Below, in pieces: positions 17,187-25,510 of a DNA stretch of 64,000 bases. Source of the DNA: Actinomadura sp. NBRC 104412. GTDB taxonomy: Bacteria > Actinomycetota > Actinomycetes > Streptosporangiales > Streptosporangiaceae. Below the pieces are notes generated by a model. The model saw only the letters and a list, made by a program, of their open reading frames with translations, was not told the origin of the DNA and made no database searches. Numbering within the stretch: the first letter of the stretch is position 1; each line of letters opens with the position of its first letter. The DNA lies in assembly GCF_030269515.1 (NCBI RefSeq), contig NZ_BSTM01000001.1, positions 248,001-312,000 of the forward strand. The letters run 5' to 3'. The position numbers and the translations under genes are program-made.

Positions 17187-18170
17187 CTACCCGCCGAAGT
17201 AATACCTCCTGGCGCCCGGGTGCAGCGGGATCGGCTCGGTCTTCGCGGCCTGGGCCTTGTCGATGTTCTCGGCCTCGGGATGCACCCTGACCAGGTCCTG
17301 CCGGCGGTCGAAGATGACCTTGGCCAGCTCGAAGGCCAGGTTGTCGGGCATCTTCGGTGAAACGATCAGCACGTTGGGCACCAGGATCGTCGACACCGGC
17401 CCCGGGGTCCTGTACACGTTCCGCCGGATGGTGGTGGGCTGGTAGATCTGGCCGTACCTGGCCTGCAACTTGGGCAGCTCCCTGCGGAGCGGCACGAAGA
17501 CCGCCCGGGTCTTCACAGTGGTCATCAGGTCGGTGATGCCGCTGGTGGGCAGGCCGCCCGACCACACCATGGCGTCGATCGTGCCGTCCTTCATGCCCTG
17601 GACGGTCTCGGGCAGCGACAGCGCCTGCCGCCGGATGCCCGACTTCGGGTTGATGCCCGCCGCCTCCAGCAGGCGCACCGCCATGGCCTCCGTCCCGGAG
17701 TTGGGCGAACCGGTGGAGACCCGCTTGCCCCGCATGTCCGCGACGCTCCGGATGCCGGAGTCGGTGCGGGCGATGACGTGGACGTAGTTGTTGTAGATGC
17801 GGGCGAGCGCGCGGATCGGCTGCGGGGAGTCGAACGAGTGCTTGCCCGTCGCGGCCTCCCCCGCCACGTCGGCGAGGGTGAACGCGATGTCGGAGTCGCC
17901 GCGCACGACCCGCTGGATGTTCTCGATGGACGCGCCGGTGGCCTCGGCGGTGGCCTGGTAGCCGCGGACGTTCTTGCTGATCACGTCCGCGTAGCCGCCG
18001 CCGAGCTGGTAGTAGACGCCGGTGGTGTCGCCGGTGGCGATGGACAGCCGGCCCCGGTTGTAGAGGCCGCCTTCGTCGCTCTCATGTTCGCCGCCGCAGG
18101 CCGTCAGCCCCAGCGTCGTCGTCAGCGCCAGCGTCGCCAGGACGGCGCGGGAGCGGAGGATGGTGCGCAT
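17187..18170 (-). CDS. TAXI-family TRAP transporter solute-binding lipoprotein
   Basis: A 327-aa extracytoplasmic binding protein. Residues 1-21 form a lipoprotein signal (LTAC). The mature part has TAXI features: LSIATGDTTGVYYQLGGGYADVI near 40-62, a GDSDIAFTLADVA loop, and RVSTGSPNSGTEAMAVRLLEAAGI near 160. The start at 18170 follows GGGAAGGACAACG. TAXI proteins deliver organic acids such as glutamate or C4-acids to a fused TRAP permease, but the permease gene directly upstream is reduced to a stub, so this protein may be orphaned. Confidence 0.88.
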   Translation of the reverse strand: MRTILRSRAVLATLALTTTLGLTACGGEHESDEGGLYNRGRLSIATGDTTGVYYQLGGGYADVISKNVRGYQATAEATGASIENIQRVVRGDSDIAFTLADVAGEAATGKHSFDSPQPIRALARIYNNYVHVIARTDSGIRSVADMRGKRVSTGSPNSGTEAMAVRLLEAAGINPKSGIRRQALSLPETVQGMKDGTIDAMVWSGGLPTSGITDLMTTVKTRAVFVPLRRELPKLQARYGQIYQPTTIRRNVYRTPGPVSTILVPNVLIVSPKMPDNLAFELAKVIFDRRQDLVRVHPEAENIDKAQAAKTEPIPLHPGARRYYFGG

Positions 18171-18372
18171 CGTTGTCCTTCCCTGGCAGAGGGGGTGGAG
18201 GAGAGGAGAAGGGTCTGGCCGGCAGCAGATGGACGGCCACGGCGGCGGCCACCCCGAACGCGACCGCCCCGGCCACGTACGCCACCGGCCCGCCGAGCCT
18301 CCGCGCGGGCCGCTCCGCGTCATACTCGGCGATCACGGCCTCGGCATCGCCCGTCCCCACACGTTCGGACAC
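18082..18372 (-). pseudogene. TRAP transporter permease, N-terminal stub
   Basis: A GTG at 18372 with a strong GGGAGG site opens a frame whose first about 52 residues (AEAVIAEYDAERPARRLGGP, then a hydrophobic helix VAYVAGAVAFGVAAAVAVHLL) look like the N-terminus of fused TRAP permeases, normally 600 or more residues. The frame then passes into low-complexity Pro-rich sequence and overlaps the TAXI gene start, ending at 18082. The remaining transmembrane helices are missing. The simplest reading is a deletion of nearly the entire permease; a genuine 96-aa protein is the alternative. Confidence 0.45.
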
Positions 18373-18580
18373 GGCAACCTCCCGTTCGGGGTCGCCCGCA
18401 CGATAAGTGCGCCCCGCCCGCCCCGAAAACCCCGCACCGCCGTAACTTGACGAACCCTTAACTCGGGACTCCTGCCGGAACCGGTCACGATGGTCTTGGG
18501 ATGCCGCGGTCCGCTTACGGTTCTCGCAGTGACCGAGCTCTCGGCTGTGACCGATCGCCTACCGCTGGAGGAACCCGTCC

Positions 18581-19024
18581 ATGCCCAGCCTGTACGACCA
18601 CGCCGGCGGTGATGAGGCGTTGCACCGGCTTGAAGAGATCTTCTACGGCAAGCTGCTGGCCGATCCGGTGCTGAGGCCGCTCTTCCCCGCCCGGAGGCCG
18701 GACCATGTGAAGCATCTGACGTGGTTCACGGCGGAGTCCTTCGGCGGACCCGACCGGTTCAGCCGCGAGCTGGGGTTCCCGTACCTCGTCCGGGAGCACC
18801 GGCACCTGCGGATCACCGACGAGCAGCGGCAGCGGTTCGTCGACCTCTACATGGAGGCGCTGGACGAGGCGGGGTTGCCCGACGACGAGGCGTTCCGCGC
18901 GGCATTCCGCGAACACGCGGAGTTCGGGTCGCGGGTCGCGCAGCAGAACTCCCTGGCAGAGACGGATGCCGACTTGCATCCGCTGAGCGAGGTCCCACGC
19001 TGGGCCTGGGACGGTGATGAGTGA
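18581..19024 (+). CDS. Group II truncated haemoglobin
   Basis: A 147-aa globin. The short 2-over-2 fold is evident from YDHAGGDEALHRLEEIFYGKLLADPVLRPLF, followed by HVKHLTWFTAESFGGP, which contains the proximal-region histidine and the group II signature. The last 20 residues extend past the usual end. It binds O2 or NO and in relatives supports NO detoxification or oxygen delivery. The ATG is preceded by TGGAGGAACCCGTCC. Monocistronic; neighbours are unrelated. Confidence 0.9.
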   Translation: MPSLYDHAGGDEALHRLEEIFYGKLLADPVLRPLFPARRPDHVKHLTWFTAESFGGPDRFSRELGFPYLVREHRHLRITDEQRQRFVDLYMEALDEAGLPDDEAFRAAFREHAEFGSRVAQQNSLAETDADLHPLSEVPRWAWDGDE

Positions 19025-19055
19025 CAACGGACCACCGCAGGCGGGAGGCTCCGGC

Positions 19056-19562
19056 CTAGAACGAGAATGTCGCCGACACCCACTTGCCTTGCGGTGGCGT
19101 TAGCTCCACCTTCCGATCACCGGTCAGCGCCATCACCAGCGCGAGTCCCCACCCGCCGATGTCCTCCGACTCGTAGCCCTCGTCCAGGGCATGGAGGTCG
19201 GGCTCGATGTCGTGCGGCTCCCGCTCTACGACCTGCTTCGGCTGCGGCGTCGCGTTGCTGGAGTCCCAGACCCCCACCCGCACCGATCGCGCTCCGAAGA
19301 GCGCCCGGAACGTGATCGCCTCCAGCGGCGTCGCCTCGCAGGCGTTGTTGGCCAGTTCGGACGCGGCGAGGTAGATGTCATCGAGCATGCCCGGCGGCAT
19401 CCGCTCGGCCAGGCCCGATCCCTCCAGGCGCGTGGCGAGCAGAACGCGAACCGTCTTGGCGAAGTCGGCAGAGGGCAGGCCGCTGTGCGCCACCTCATCG
19501 AGGACCGTCGGCCGCCCCCCATCCCGACCGATCCGCACGATTTGGTCATTTTTCACCCTCAT
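19056..19562 (-). CDS. ATP-binding protein (HATPase_c, anti-sigma-factor-like)
   Basis: A 168-aa GHKL-type ATPase. The N box is LAASELANNACEAT near residues 66-79 and the G1/G2-like GGWGLALVMALTGD lies near the C-terminus. Short stand-alone members in actinomycetes act as RsbW-like kinases or accessory regulators. It sits divergently 145 bp from an XRE/DUF5753 gene followed by DUF397 genes, the standard actinomycete cassette linked to development and antibiotic control. The start at 19562 lacks a clear ribosome site; a leaderless message is possible. Confidence 0.85.
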   Translation of the reverse strand: MRVKNDQIVRIGRDGGRPTVLDEVAHSGLPSADFAKTVRVLLATRLEGSGLAERMPPGMLDDIYLAASELANNACEATPLEAITFRALFGARSVRVGVWDSSNATPQPKQVVEREPHDIEPDLHALDEGYESEDIGGWGLALVMALTGDRKVELTPPQGKWVSATFSF

Positions 19563-19706
19563 GTCTCGCTCCCATTTCTGTCATTCGCATAACAGGATGA
19601 CCACTCCACCTCTAATCTCGGAAGGTGAATTCACGATCTTCATGACGCCCCCCGAACGGAGAATGCATGCCAGGCACCCCCCCGTCAGCTCGACCCCGAC
19701 CACGAC

Positions 19707-20480
19707 ATGTACGACTGGGCAGCGGTTGAGCTGCACAGACTCCGCAAGGCAAGGTCGTCCAGCCATAGGGACGTTGCGGACATAATTGACAAAGACCGCT
19801 CATTGATCTCCAAAATTGAAGCGGGTGAATCTCGGCTTCAGGAGAGGGACGCGGACAAGCTCGATGTTGCTTGGGAGACAGGCGGGCTTCTCGGGCGCAT
19901 CATCAGGTGGGCCAAGTCCCGGCACTCCTCCGAGTGGAGGGCCGAACGGGCCGCGAGCGAATCGAAGGCAGACCAGATCCGCATCTGGGCACTCGGCTGG
20001 ATACCGGTCCTCGCCCAGACCGAGGACTACGCCCGCGCCGTCTTCGTCGAGTGCGGGCGGCAGGACGTCGACCAAGCGGTCAAGGCCGTCCTGGAACGCC
20101 AGAGGATTCTGGAAAGGAACCCGCCCCCGCTGGTGTGGCTGCTGATCGATCAAGACGCCCTCGAGCATCAGGTCGGCGGCCGGGAGATCCACCGCGCTCA
20201 GCTCGCGCGCCTACTGGAGCTGGCGGAATCCCCGGCATGGACGGTCCGGGTGGTCCCACGATCAGCGGGCGGACATGTCGGACGAGATGGCGCCTTCGAA
20301 CTGTATAGAGTGGGAAACCAGGACGTTCCATACACGGAGACGCTCGGCCCCGGGCGGCTCGTGCGGGACGCCTCCGAGATCACCCAATACGACGTCTGGT
20401 TCCGCCGGATCGGGGACGTCGCCGAGTCCAAGACCGCGTCCCTGACTATGATCCGGAGAATCATGGAGGGATTCGCATGA
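19707..20480 (+). CDS. XRE-family regulator with DUF5753 domain, N-terminus apparently frameshifted
   Basis: A 257-aa protein from the first in-frame ATG. Residues 1-60 form the helix-turn-helix (LRKARSSSHRDVADIIDKDRS, recognition helix SLISKIEAGE); residues 85-250 form DUF5753 (ALGWIPVLAQTEDYARAVF, ending in the conserved MIRRIMEGFA). ATG 19707 has no ribosome site. The expected start, ATG at 19667, sits 5 bases after GGAG but is out of frame by one base in a C7 run (19677-19683). With six Cs the N-terminus would read MPGTPRQLDPDHDMYDW, matching the PRELDP motif typical of the family. So the gene is frameshifted, mis-sequenced or slippage-regulated. The stop overlaps the DUF397 start. Confidence 0.85.
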   Translation: MYDWAAVELHRLRKARSSSHRDVADIIDKDRSLISKIEAGESRLQERDADKLDVAWETGGLLGRIIRWAKSRHSSEWRAERAASESKADQIRIWALGWIPVLAQTEDYARAVFVECGRQDVDQAVKAVLERQRILERNPPPLVWLLIDQDALEHQVGGREIHRAQLARLLELAESPAWTVRVVPRSAGGHVGRDGAFELYRVGNQDVPYTETLGPGRLVRDASEITQYDVWFRRIGDVAESKTASLTMIRRIMEGFA

Positions 20481-20665
20481 TCAGGTGGCGTAAGTCCAGC
20501 CGTAGCGAGGGCAGCGTAAACGGAGGCTGTGTCGAAGTGGCCAGGCTAGACGCGCGTCTCGGTATACGGGACTCCAAGGACCCGAACGGACCGAAGCTGA
20601 CACTCCCCGCCGGGTCCTTCTCCGAACTCCTCACCCGGATCAAGTCCGGAGAGCTCGACCTTTAG
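20477..20665 (+). CDS. DUF397 domain protein, copy 1
   Basis: A 62-aa DUF397 protein (WRKSSRSEGSVNGGCVEVA near residues 4-22, then IRDSKDPNGPKL and an LLTRIKSGE tail). In actinomycetes these small proteins are the partners of the preceding XRE/DUF5753 regulator, forming an antitoxin-like or anti-regulator pair. ATG at 20477 shares four bases with the upstream stop (ATGA), so translation is coupled. A diverged second copy follows 337 bp downstream. Confidence 0.9.
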   Translation: MIRWRKSSRSEGSVNGGCVEVARLDARLGIRDSKDPNGPKLTLPAGSFSELLTRIKSGELDL

Positions 20666-20694
20666 CCTCTCCACACGTGCCTGGCCTCGGGTAG

Positions 20695-20817
20695 CTCGTG
20701 CGGGACGCGGCCGAGATCACCCAATACGACGTCTGGTTCCGCCGGATCGGGGACGTCGCCGAGTCCAAGACCGCGTCCCTGGCCCTGATCCGGAAAATCA
20801 TGGAGGGATTCGCATGA
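20695..20817 (+). pseudogene. Duplicated C-terminal fragment of the XRE/DUF5753 gene
   Basis: In the same frame as the parent gene, this segment reads LVRDAAEITQYDVWFRRIG to the terminal IMEGFA with a few substitutions (Ala for Ser, LIRKI for MIRRI). It is headed by an in-frame TAG and has no start, so it is a by-product of the 337-bp duplication. It still supplies the ATGA junction for the second DUF397 gene. Confidence 0.8.
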
Positions 20818-21002
20818 TCAGGTGGCGTAAGTCCAGCCGTAGCGAGGGCAGCGTAAACGGCGCCTGCATCGAGGTGGCCAGGCTAGACGCGCGTTTCGGT
20901 GTACGGGACTCCAAGGACCCGAACGGACCGAAGCTGACACTCCCCGCCGGGTCCTTCTCCGAACTCCTCACCCGGATCAAGTCCGGAGAGTTCGACCTTT
21001 AG
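20814..21002 (+). CDS. DUF397 domain protein, copy 2
   Basis: A 62-aa paralogue of the protein at 20477, differing at about five positions (GGCVEVA versus GACIEVA, ARLGI versus ARFGV, GELDL versus GEFDL). Conservative changes and an intact frame suggest it is still under selection. It has no full upstream XRE gene in its unit, so translation depends on its own initiation or on read-through from copy 1. Confidence 0.85.
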   Translation: MIRWRKSSRSEGSVNGACIEVARLDARFGVRDSKDPNGPKLTLPAGSFSELLTRIKSGEFDL

Positions 21003-21162
21003 CCTCTCCGCACGGATACAGCCATCCTGAGTGAGGCCCTCAGCGGGACCGCCCTCCGCCGACGGTAGGACCGAACGTCGTCGAGCTTTGCCGTGGACGG
21101 GGGCGGCGTCCGGGACTAGCGTGCGGGAAGGTGATGATCTTCGGGGGGCGGAGGGAGTCGTC

Positions 21163-23004
21163 ATGTCCCGTCCCCGTGCCCGCGGGCGCCGTCCCGCCAG
21201 GCCCTTCGCCGCGCTGCTGGCGGGGCTCCTCACGGTGACCGGTCTCGCCGCGCCCGACGCCCACGCCGGCGGCAAGGACCCGCGGCTGCTCAGGCTCATC
21301 CGGTCGATGACGCTCGAGGAGAAGGCGGCGCAACTCTTCGTCCTGCAGGTGTTCGGAAAGAGCGCCGACACCACCGACCCCGCGGACGTCGCGGCGAACC
21401 GCAGGCTGTACGGGGTCGACAACGCCGCGCAGGTGATCGCCCGCTACAAGCCCGGCGGGTTCATCTACTACGCCGCCAGCCCCGCGAACGTGGAGAGCCC
21501 GAAGCAGCTCGCCGCGTTCTCCAACGGGATCCAGAGGGCGGCCATGGCGCAGCGCAACCGTATCCCCGCGACCATCGCCATCGACCAGGAGGGCGGCATC
21601 GTCGCGCGGGTCCCACCGCCCGCGACCCAGTCGCCCGGCAGCATGGCGCTGGCCGCCGGACGGAGCACGGACGACGCCAGGACCCTCGCCCGCATCACCG
21701 GGCGGGAGCTGCGGGCCATCGGCGTCAACCAGGACTACGCGCCCGACGCCGACGTGAACGTGAACCCGGGGAACCCGGTGATCGGCGTGCGGTCGTTCGG
21801 GTCCGATCCCGCGCTGGTGTCGCGGATGGTCGCGGCCCAGGTCGACGGGTATCGGTCCGGCGGGGTGGCCGCCACGATCAAGCACTTCCCCGGGCACGGG
21901 GACACCACCACCGACAGCCACACCGGCGTCCCCCGGATCGGCCACACCAGGGAGGAATGGGAGCGGATCGACCTGCCGCCGTTCCAGCGCGCGATCGCCC
22001 GGGGCGTGGACTCGATCATGACCGCGCATATCGTGGTGCCCTCGCTGGACCCGTCCGAGGACCCGGCCACGCTGTCCCGGCCCATCCTGACCGGGATCCT
22101 GCGCCAGCGGCTGGGCTATGACGGCGTCGTCGTCACCGACGCCCTGGACATGCAGGGCGTCCGCGACAAGTACGGCGACGAGCGGATCCCCGTCCTGGCG
22201 CTCAAGGCCGGGGTGGACGTGCTGCTCAAGCCCCCGGCGGACGCGTCCGGCAACGGGGTGTTCCCCCGCCAGCTCGCCGCGGTCGTGGACGCGGTGAAGA
22301 GCGGCGAGCTGACCGAGCGCCGCATCGACGAGTCGGTGTACCGGATCCTGCGGCTCAAGCAGCGGCGCGGCCTGTTCCGCGACCCCTATGCCGACGAGTC
22401 GACGATCGACCGGGTGGTGGGGAAGGCCGCCCATCTCGCGGCGGCACAGCGCGCCACGGACCGCACCACGACGCTGGTCAGGAACGAGGCGGGCCTGCTG
22501 CCGCTCGCCCCGGGGGCGCGGAACGTGCTGGTGACCGGGTGGGGCGCCACGACCACCGCGACGCTCGCCGGCGAGTTCGCGGCGCGCGGCGCCACCACCA
22601 CGGTCAGGGAGACGGGGCTGAGCCCCGGGCGGGCGGCGATCGACCAGGCCGTCGCGGCCGCCGAGGGCGCGGACCTGGTGGTCGCCGTCACCAACCGGGC
22701 CTGGGACGTCAAGGAGGAGTCCGGCCACAACGGTCCCGGGCAGATGAACCTCGTCAAGGCCCTGGTCGCCACCGGGAAGCCGGTGGTGGTCATCGCCGCC
22801 CGCGATCCGTACGACATCGCCTACTTCACCGAGGCGCGGACGTACGTGGCGACGTTCTCCTACACGGCCGAGGCCCTGCGGTCGGTGGCCAAGGTGCTGT
22901 TCGGCGAGATCGACCCGAAGGGACGGCTGCCGGTGACGATCCCCGTCCGGGACGGGTCCGCGACCCTCTACCCGTTCGGCCACGGCCTGGGCTACCGGCG
23001 CTGA
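21163..23004 (+). CDS. Secreted glycoside hydrolase family 3 protein (beta-N-acetylhexosaminidase type)
   Basis: A 613-aa enzyme with a Sec signal (Arg-rich start, hydrophobic core FAALLAGLLTVTGLAAP, cleavage near AHA at about residue 31). The GH3 barrel spans about 40-370: KHFPGHGDT with a nearby DSH carries the catalytic His/Asp dyad seen in NagZ-type enzymes, and VVTDALDMQGV carries the nucleophile Asp. The C-terminal alpha/beta domain (about 400-610) includes the NVLVTGWG and VVVIAARDPYDIAYF segments. It would release N-acetylglucosamine or similar sugars outside the cell. Start chosen at ATG 21163 after GGAGGGAG. Monocistronic. Confidence 0.9.
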   Translation: MSRPRARGRRPARPFAALLAGLLTVTGLAAPDAHAGGKDPRLLRLIRSMTLEEKAAQLFVLQVFGKSADTTDPADVAANRRLYGVDNAAQVIARYKPGGFIYYAASPANVESPKQLAAFSNGIQRAAMAQRNRIPATIAIDQEGGIVARVPPPATQSPGSMALAAGRSTDDARTLARITGRELRAIGVNQDYAPDADVNVNPGNPVIGVRSFGSDPALVSRMVAAQVDGYRSGGVAATIKHFPGHGDTTTDSHTGVPRIGHTREEWERIDLPPFQRAIARGVDSIMTAHIVVPSLDPSEDPATLSRPILTGILRQRLGYDGVVVTDALDMQGVRDKYGDERIPVLALKAGVDVLLKPPADASGNGVFPRQLAAVVDAVKSGELTERRIDESVYRILRLKQRRGLFRDPYADESTIDRVVGKAAHLAAAQRATDRTTTLVRNEAGLLPLAPGARNVLVTGWGATTTATLAGEFAARGATTTVRETGLSPGRAAIDQAVAAAEGADLVVAVTNRAWDVKEESGHNGPGQMNLVKALVATGKPVVVIAARDPYDIAYFTEARTYVATFSYTAEALRSVAKVLFGEIDPKGRLPVTIPVRDGSATLYPFGHGLGYRR

Positions 23005-23022
23005 CACCTGGGCCAGGGCGGG

Positions 23023-23601
23023 TCAGTCCACGTTCAGGACCGCCTCGATCTCCAGGACGACCTGGATGCGCTCGCTCAGCCCGAGGTTGCCGCCGGGGAT
23101 CGTGGCGCGGTCGCCCACGCCGAAGTCGGTGCGGTCGATCTCCCCGGTGGCGGTGAACCCGGCGCGGGCGCCCTTGAACGGGTCGTCCTTCCGGAACGGG
23201 TCGGGTCCGAACCCCTCGATCTCCAGGTCGAGGGAGACGGGCTTGGTGATGCCGCGCAGCGACAGGTCCCCGTCCAGGACGAACCCGTCGTCGGTGGCGC
23301 GCAGCCCGGTCGACTGGAAGGCCATGGTCTTGTGCCGCTCGACGTCCAGGAAGTCGGCGGAGCGGACGTGCTGGTCGCGCTGGGCGTTGCCGGTGTCGAT
23401 CGAGCCCAGGTCGATGGTGGCGGAGACCGTGGACTCCAGCGGGTTCGCCCCGGTCACCAGCGTGCCCTCGAACGTGCCGAACCGGCCCCGCACCTTGCTG
23501 ATCATCAGATGCCTGATCGTGAAGCCGACGGTGGAGTGGAGCGGGTCGATGGTCCAGGTTCCGGCGACATAGCCGGGGATCTCGACAAGTCGGGTCGTCA
23601 T
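23023..23601 (-). CDS. YceI-family lipid-binding protein
   Basis: A 192-aa lipocalin-like beta-barrel protein. Diagnostic parts are YVAGTWTIDPLHSTVGFTIRH at the N-terminus and ATIDLGSIDTGNAQRDQHVRSADFLD in the middle. No signal peptide, so it is cytoplasmic, as is usual for actinomycete YceI proteins. Members bind isoprenoids or fatty amides. GGAGACACC precedes the ATG. Divergent from an HxlR regulator 161 bp away, with paired 11-bp inverted repeats between them, so control by that regulator is likely. Confidence 0.9.
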   Translation of the reverse strand: MTTRLVEIPGYVAGTWTIDPLHSTVGFTIRHLMISKVRGRFGTFEGTLVTGANPLESTVSATIDLGSIDTGNAQRDQHVRSADFLDVERHKTMAFQSTGLRATDDGFVLDGDLSLRGITKPVSLDLEIEGFGPDPFRKDDPFKGARAGFTATGEIDRTDFGVGDRATIPGGNLGLSERIQVVLEIEAVLNVD

Positions 23602-23635
23602 GGTGTCTCCTGGAGGTGGTTCTGCATAGTGAGTA

Positions 23636-23688
23636 GGTTCCCTTCCATGCCTTAGTTCCGTTTGCGTTGCCGCTTCCGGAAGGGAACC
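23636..23688. promoter_or_regulatory. Paired operator candidate between yceI-like and hxlR-like genes
   Basis: GGTTCCCTTCC (23636-23646) and GGAAGGGAACC (23678-23688) are perfect 11-bp inverted copies 31 bp apart in the divergent intergenic region; the second overlaps the palindrome CTTCCGGAAG (23673-23682). Two binding sites about four helical turns apart would suit cooperative HxlR dimers. Confidence 0.5.
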
Positions 23689-23762
23689 ATCCTCATCGTG
23701 CAGCCGCCTCGCACGACCCACAAGAACGCACTTTCGGATGCCCTGGGCACCTGGAGATAACC

Positions 23763-24179
23763 ATGAAGCGCAACGACCCGCGCGGTTCCGTATCGCTTTC
23801 GGCGACCGAGCCGAGCTGCCGAGGACGCGAGGTCCTCGAACGAGTGGGCGACAAGTGGTCCCTGCACGTGATCAGCGTCCTGAACGAACGCACCATGCGG
23901 TTCGGCGAGCTGCGCCGCTCGGTCGACGGGATCAGCCAGCGGATGCTGACGGTCACGCTGCGCTCGCTCGAACGCGACGGAATCGTGCACCGGACGCTCT
24001 ACCCCGAGATCCCGCCGCGGGTCGAGTACGGGCTCACCGCGCTCGGCAAGACCCTCCTGGAGGCCGTCAGCACGTTCATCCAGTGGGCCGAGACGCATGT
24101 GGACGAGATCGACGCGGCCCGCGCCGAGTACGACGCCCGGAACGGCCAGGCGAACGGCGCGACCGGCGCGACCGGCTGA
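23763..24179 (+). CDS. HxlR-family transcriptional regulator
   Basis: A 138-aa winged-helix protein: conserved Cys in SCRGREVLERVGDKWSLHVI (residues 18-37), recognition helix GISQRMLTVTLRSLERDG, and wing HRTLYPEIPPRVEYGLT. The C-terminus ends in a short GATG repeat. HxlR proteins sense aldehydes, quinones or oxidants through the N-terminal Cys. It is divergent from the YceI gene and probably represses it. The stop lies one base from the stop of the convergent protease gene. Confidence 0.92.
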   Translation: MKRNDPRGSVSLSATEPSCRGREVLERVGDKWSLHVISVLNERTMRFGELRRSVDGISQRMLTVTLRSLERDGIVHRTLYPEIPPRVEYGLTALGKTLLEAVSTFIQWAETHVDEIDAARAEYDARNGQANGATGATG

Positions 24180-24180
24180 C

Positions 24181-25392
24181 CTAGGCCGCCCTGCCGCGCT
24201 CGCCGTGCGAGACCAGGTCGCCTCCGCGCGGCGGCCACCGCGTGTGCCCGCCGGGGCCGGGGCCGTTCAGCTCCTTCACCTGCACCGCGCGGCTGATGTC
24301 GCTGGGCGTGACCACGCCGAGGACGCGCTGGTCGTCGTCCAGGACGACGGCGCGGCCGTCCGTGCAGCCCGCCATCCGGGGCAGCAGGTCGACGAGGTGC
24401 TCCTTCGGATGGGTGGTCGGCACCTCGCCCCGCGGGCAGGCGATGTCGGCGAGCCGGCGGCTGCCGCGCTCGCCGGGCGGGACGGCGCGGACGCGGTTCA
24501 GCGTCACCAGCCCGGCCAGGCGCCCGTCCCGGACCAGCGGGTACGTGGAGAACCGGTGGGTCAGCACGGTCTCGTCGATCAGCTCGCCCACGGACTGCTG
24601 AGGGTCGGCCACGGTCGGCCGGGGCGTCATGATCTCGCCGACCTGGATCCCGCTGAGGGCCGCGTTGATCCGGGTCTGCTGCTCCTCGGCCCGCGCCGCG
24701 GAGATCAGGAACAGGCCGATCAGGGCCAGCCACAGCCCGTCGAAGCCCCCGCCGAACACGAACATCAGGACGCCGCCCACGATCAGCAGGAAGCCGAAGG
24801 CCCGGCCGGCGCGGGCGGCGGTGATCGCGGACCTGACCCGGTCGCCGGTGCGCCACCACAGCGCGGCGCGCAGCACCCGCCCGCCGTCCAGCGGCGCCGC
24901 CGGGATGAGGTTGAACACCGCCAGCAGCACGTTGATCCCGGCCAGGTAGGCGCACACGCCCACCACGAGGCCCGCCCCGATGGCGTTCGCGAGCACCAGC
25001 GCGACCAGCCCGGACACCACGCCCAGCGCCAGGCTGGCCAGCGGGCCGACCACCGCGATCAGCAGGTCGGCGGCCGGTGTGCGCGGCTCGCCGCGCAACT
25101 GGGCCACGCCGCCCAGCAGCCACAGCGTGATGCCGCCGACCTCGATCCCGTTGCGGCGCGCGACCAGCGCGTGCGACAGTTCGTGCACGAGCAGCGAGGC
25201 CAGCAGCAGCACGGCGCTGATCAGGCCGGCCGCCAGGTAGGCGGCCAGGCTCCTGCCCGGGTAGACGTCCGGGAAGAGGCCGAGCGTCAGCCCCACCACC
25301 ACGATCGCGACGATCACCAGAACGCTGACGTTGACGCCGATCCTGATGCCGCCGATACGGCCAAGAGGGATCGAACCACCCAATGCACCCAC
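24181..25392 (-). CDS. Site-2 protease family (M50) membrane metalloprotease with CBS domains
   Basis: A 403-aa polytopic protease. The zinc motif HELSHA lies near residue 70 in the second membrane segment; the third ligand region, NLIPAAPLDGG, lies near 163-173. Six hydrophobic segments span residues 15-235, then two CBS domains (EIMTPRP at about 255 and GVVTPSDISRA at about 365) probably sense adenosine nucleotides. It cleaves within the membrane, typically anti-sigma or regulatory proteins. The start is GTG at 25392; translation might begin slightly later. No obvious substrate gene is adjacent. Confidence 0.9.
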   Translation of the reverse strand: MGALGGSIPLGRIGGIRIGVNVSVLVIVAIVVVGLTLGLFPDVYPGRSLAAYLAAGLISAVLLLASLLVHELSHALVARRNGIEVGGITLWLLGGVAQLRGEPRTPAADLLIAVVGPLASLALGVVSGLVALVLANAIGAGLVVGVCAYLAGINVLLAVFNLIPAAPLDGGRVLRAALWWRTGDRVRSAITAARAGRAFGFLLIVGGVLMFVFGGGFDGLWLALIGLFLISAARAEEQQTRINAALSGIQVGEIMTPRPTVADPQQSVGELIDETVLTHRFSTYPLVRDGRLAGLVTLNRVRAVPPGERGSRRLADIACPRGEVPTTHPKEHLVDLLPRMAGCTDGRAVVLDDDQRVLGVVTPSDISRAVQVKELNGPGPGGHTRWPPRGGDLVSHGERGRAA

Positions 25393-25510
25393 GAAACCGG
25401 CGTACCCAGGTCACACGCGGTTGCACCGGATCTTCCCGGGTATGGGGCTGTTTTCCACAGAAGCTGAACAACGGTGACCATGAACAACGGTGACCATGGG
25501 GGGAACGAGC

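Larger units (their letters stand above)
20341..21014 (+). repeat. 337-bp direct tandem duplication (two units)
   Basis: Unit 1 (20341-20677) and unit 2 (20678-21014) abut exactly. Each contains the last about 40 codons of the XRE gene plus one DUF397 gene. Identity is high, with scattered substitutions (for example CTCGGTATA versus TTCGGTGTA in the DUF397 genes). In unit 2 the XRE tail is cut off by TAG (20692-20694), where unit 1 has CGG. Confidence 0.85.
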
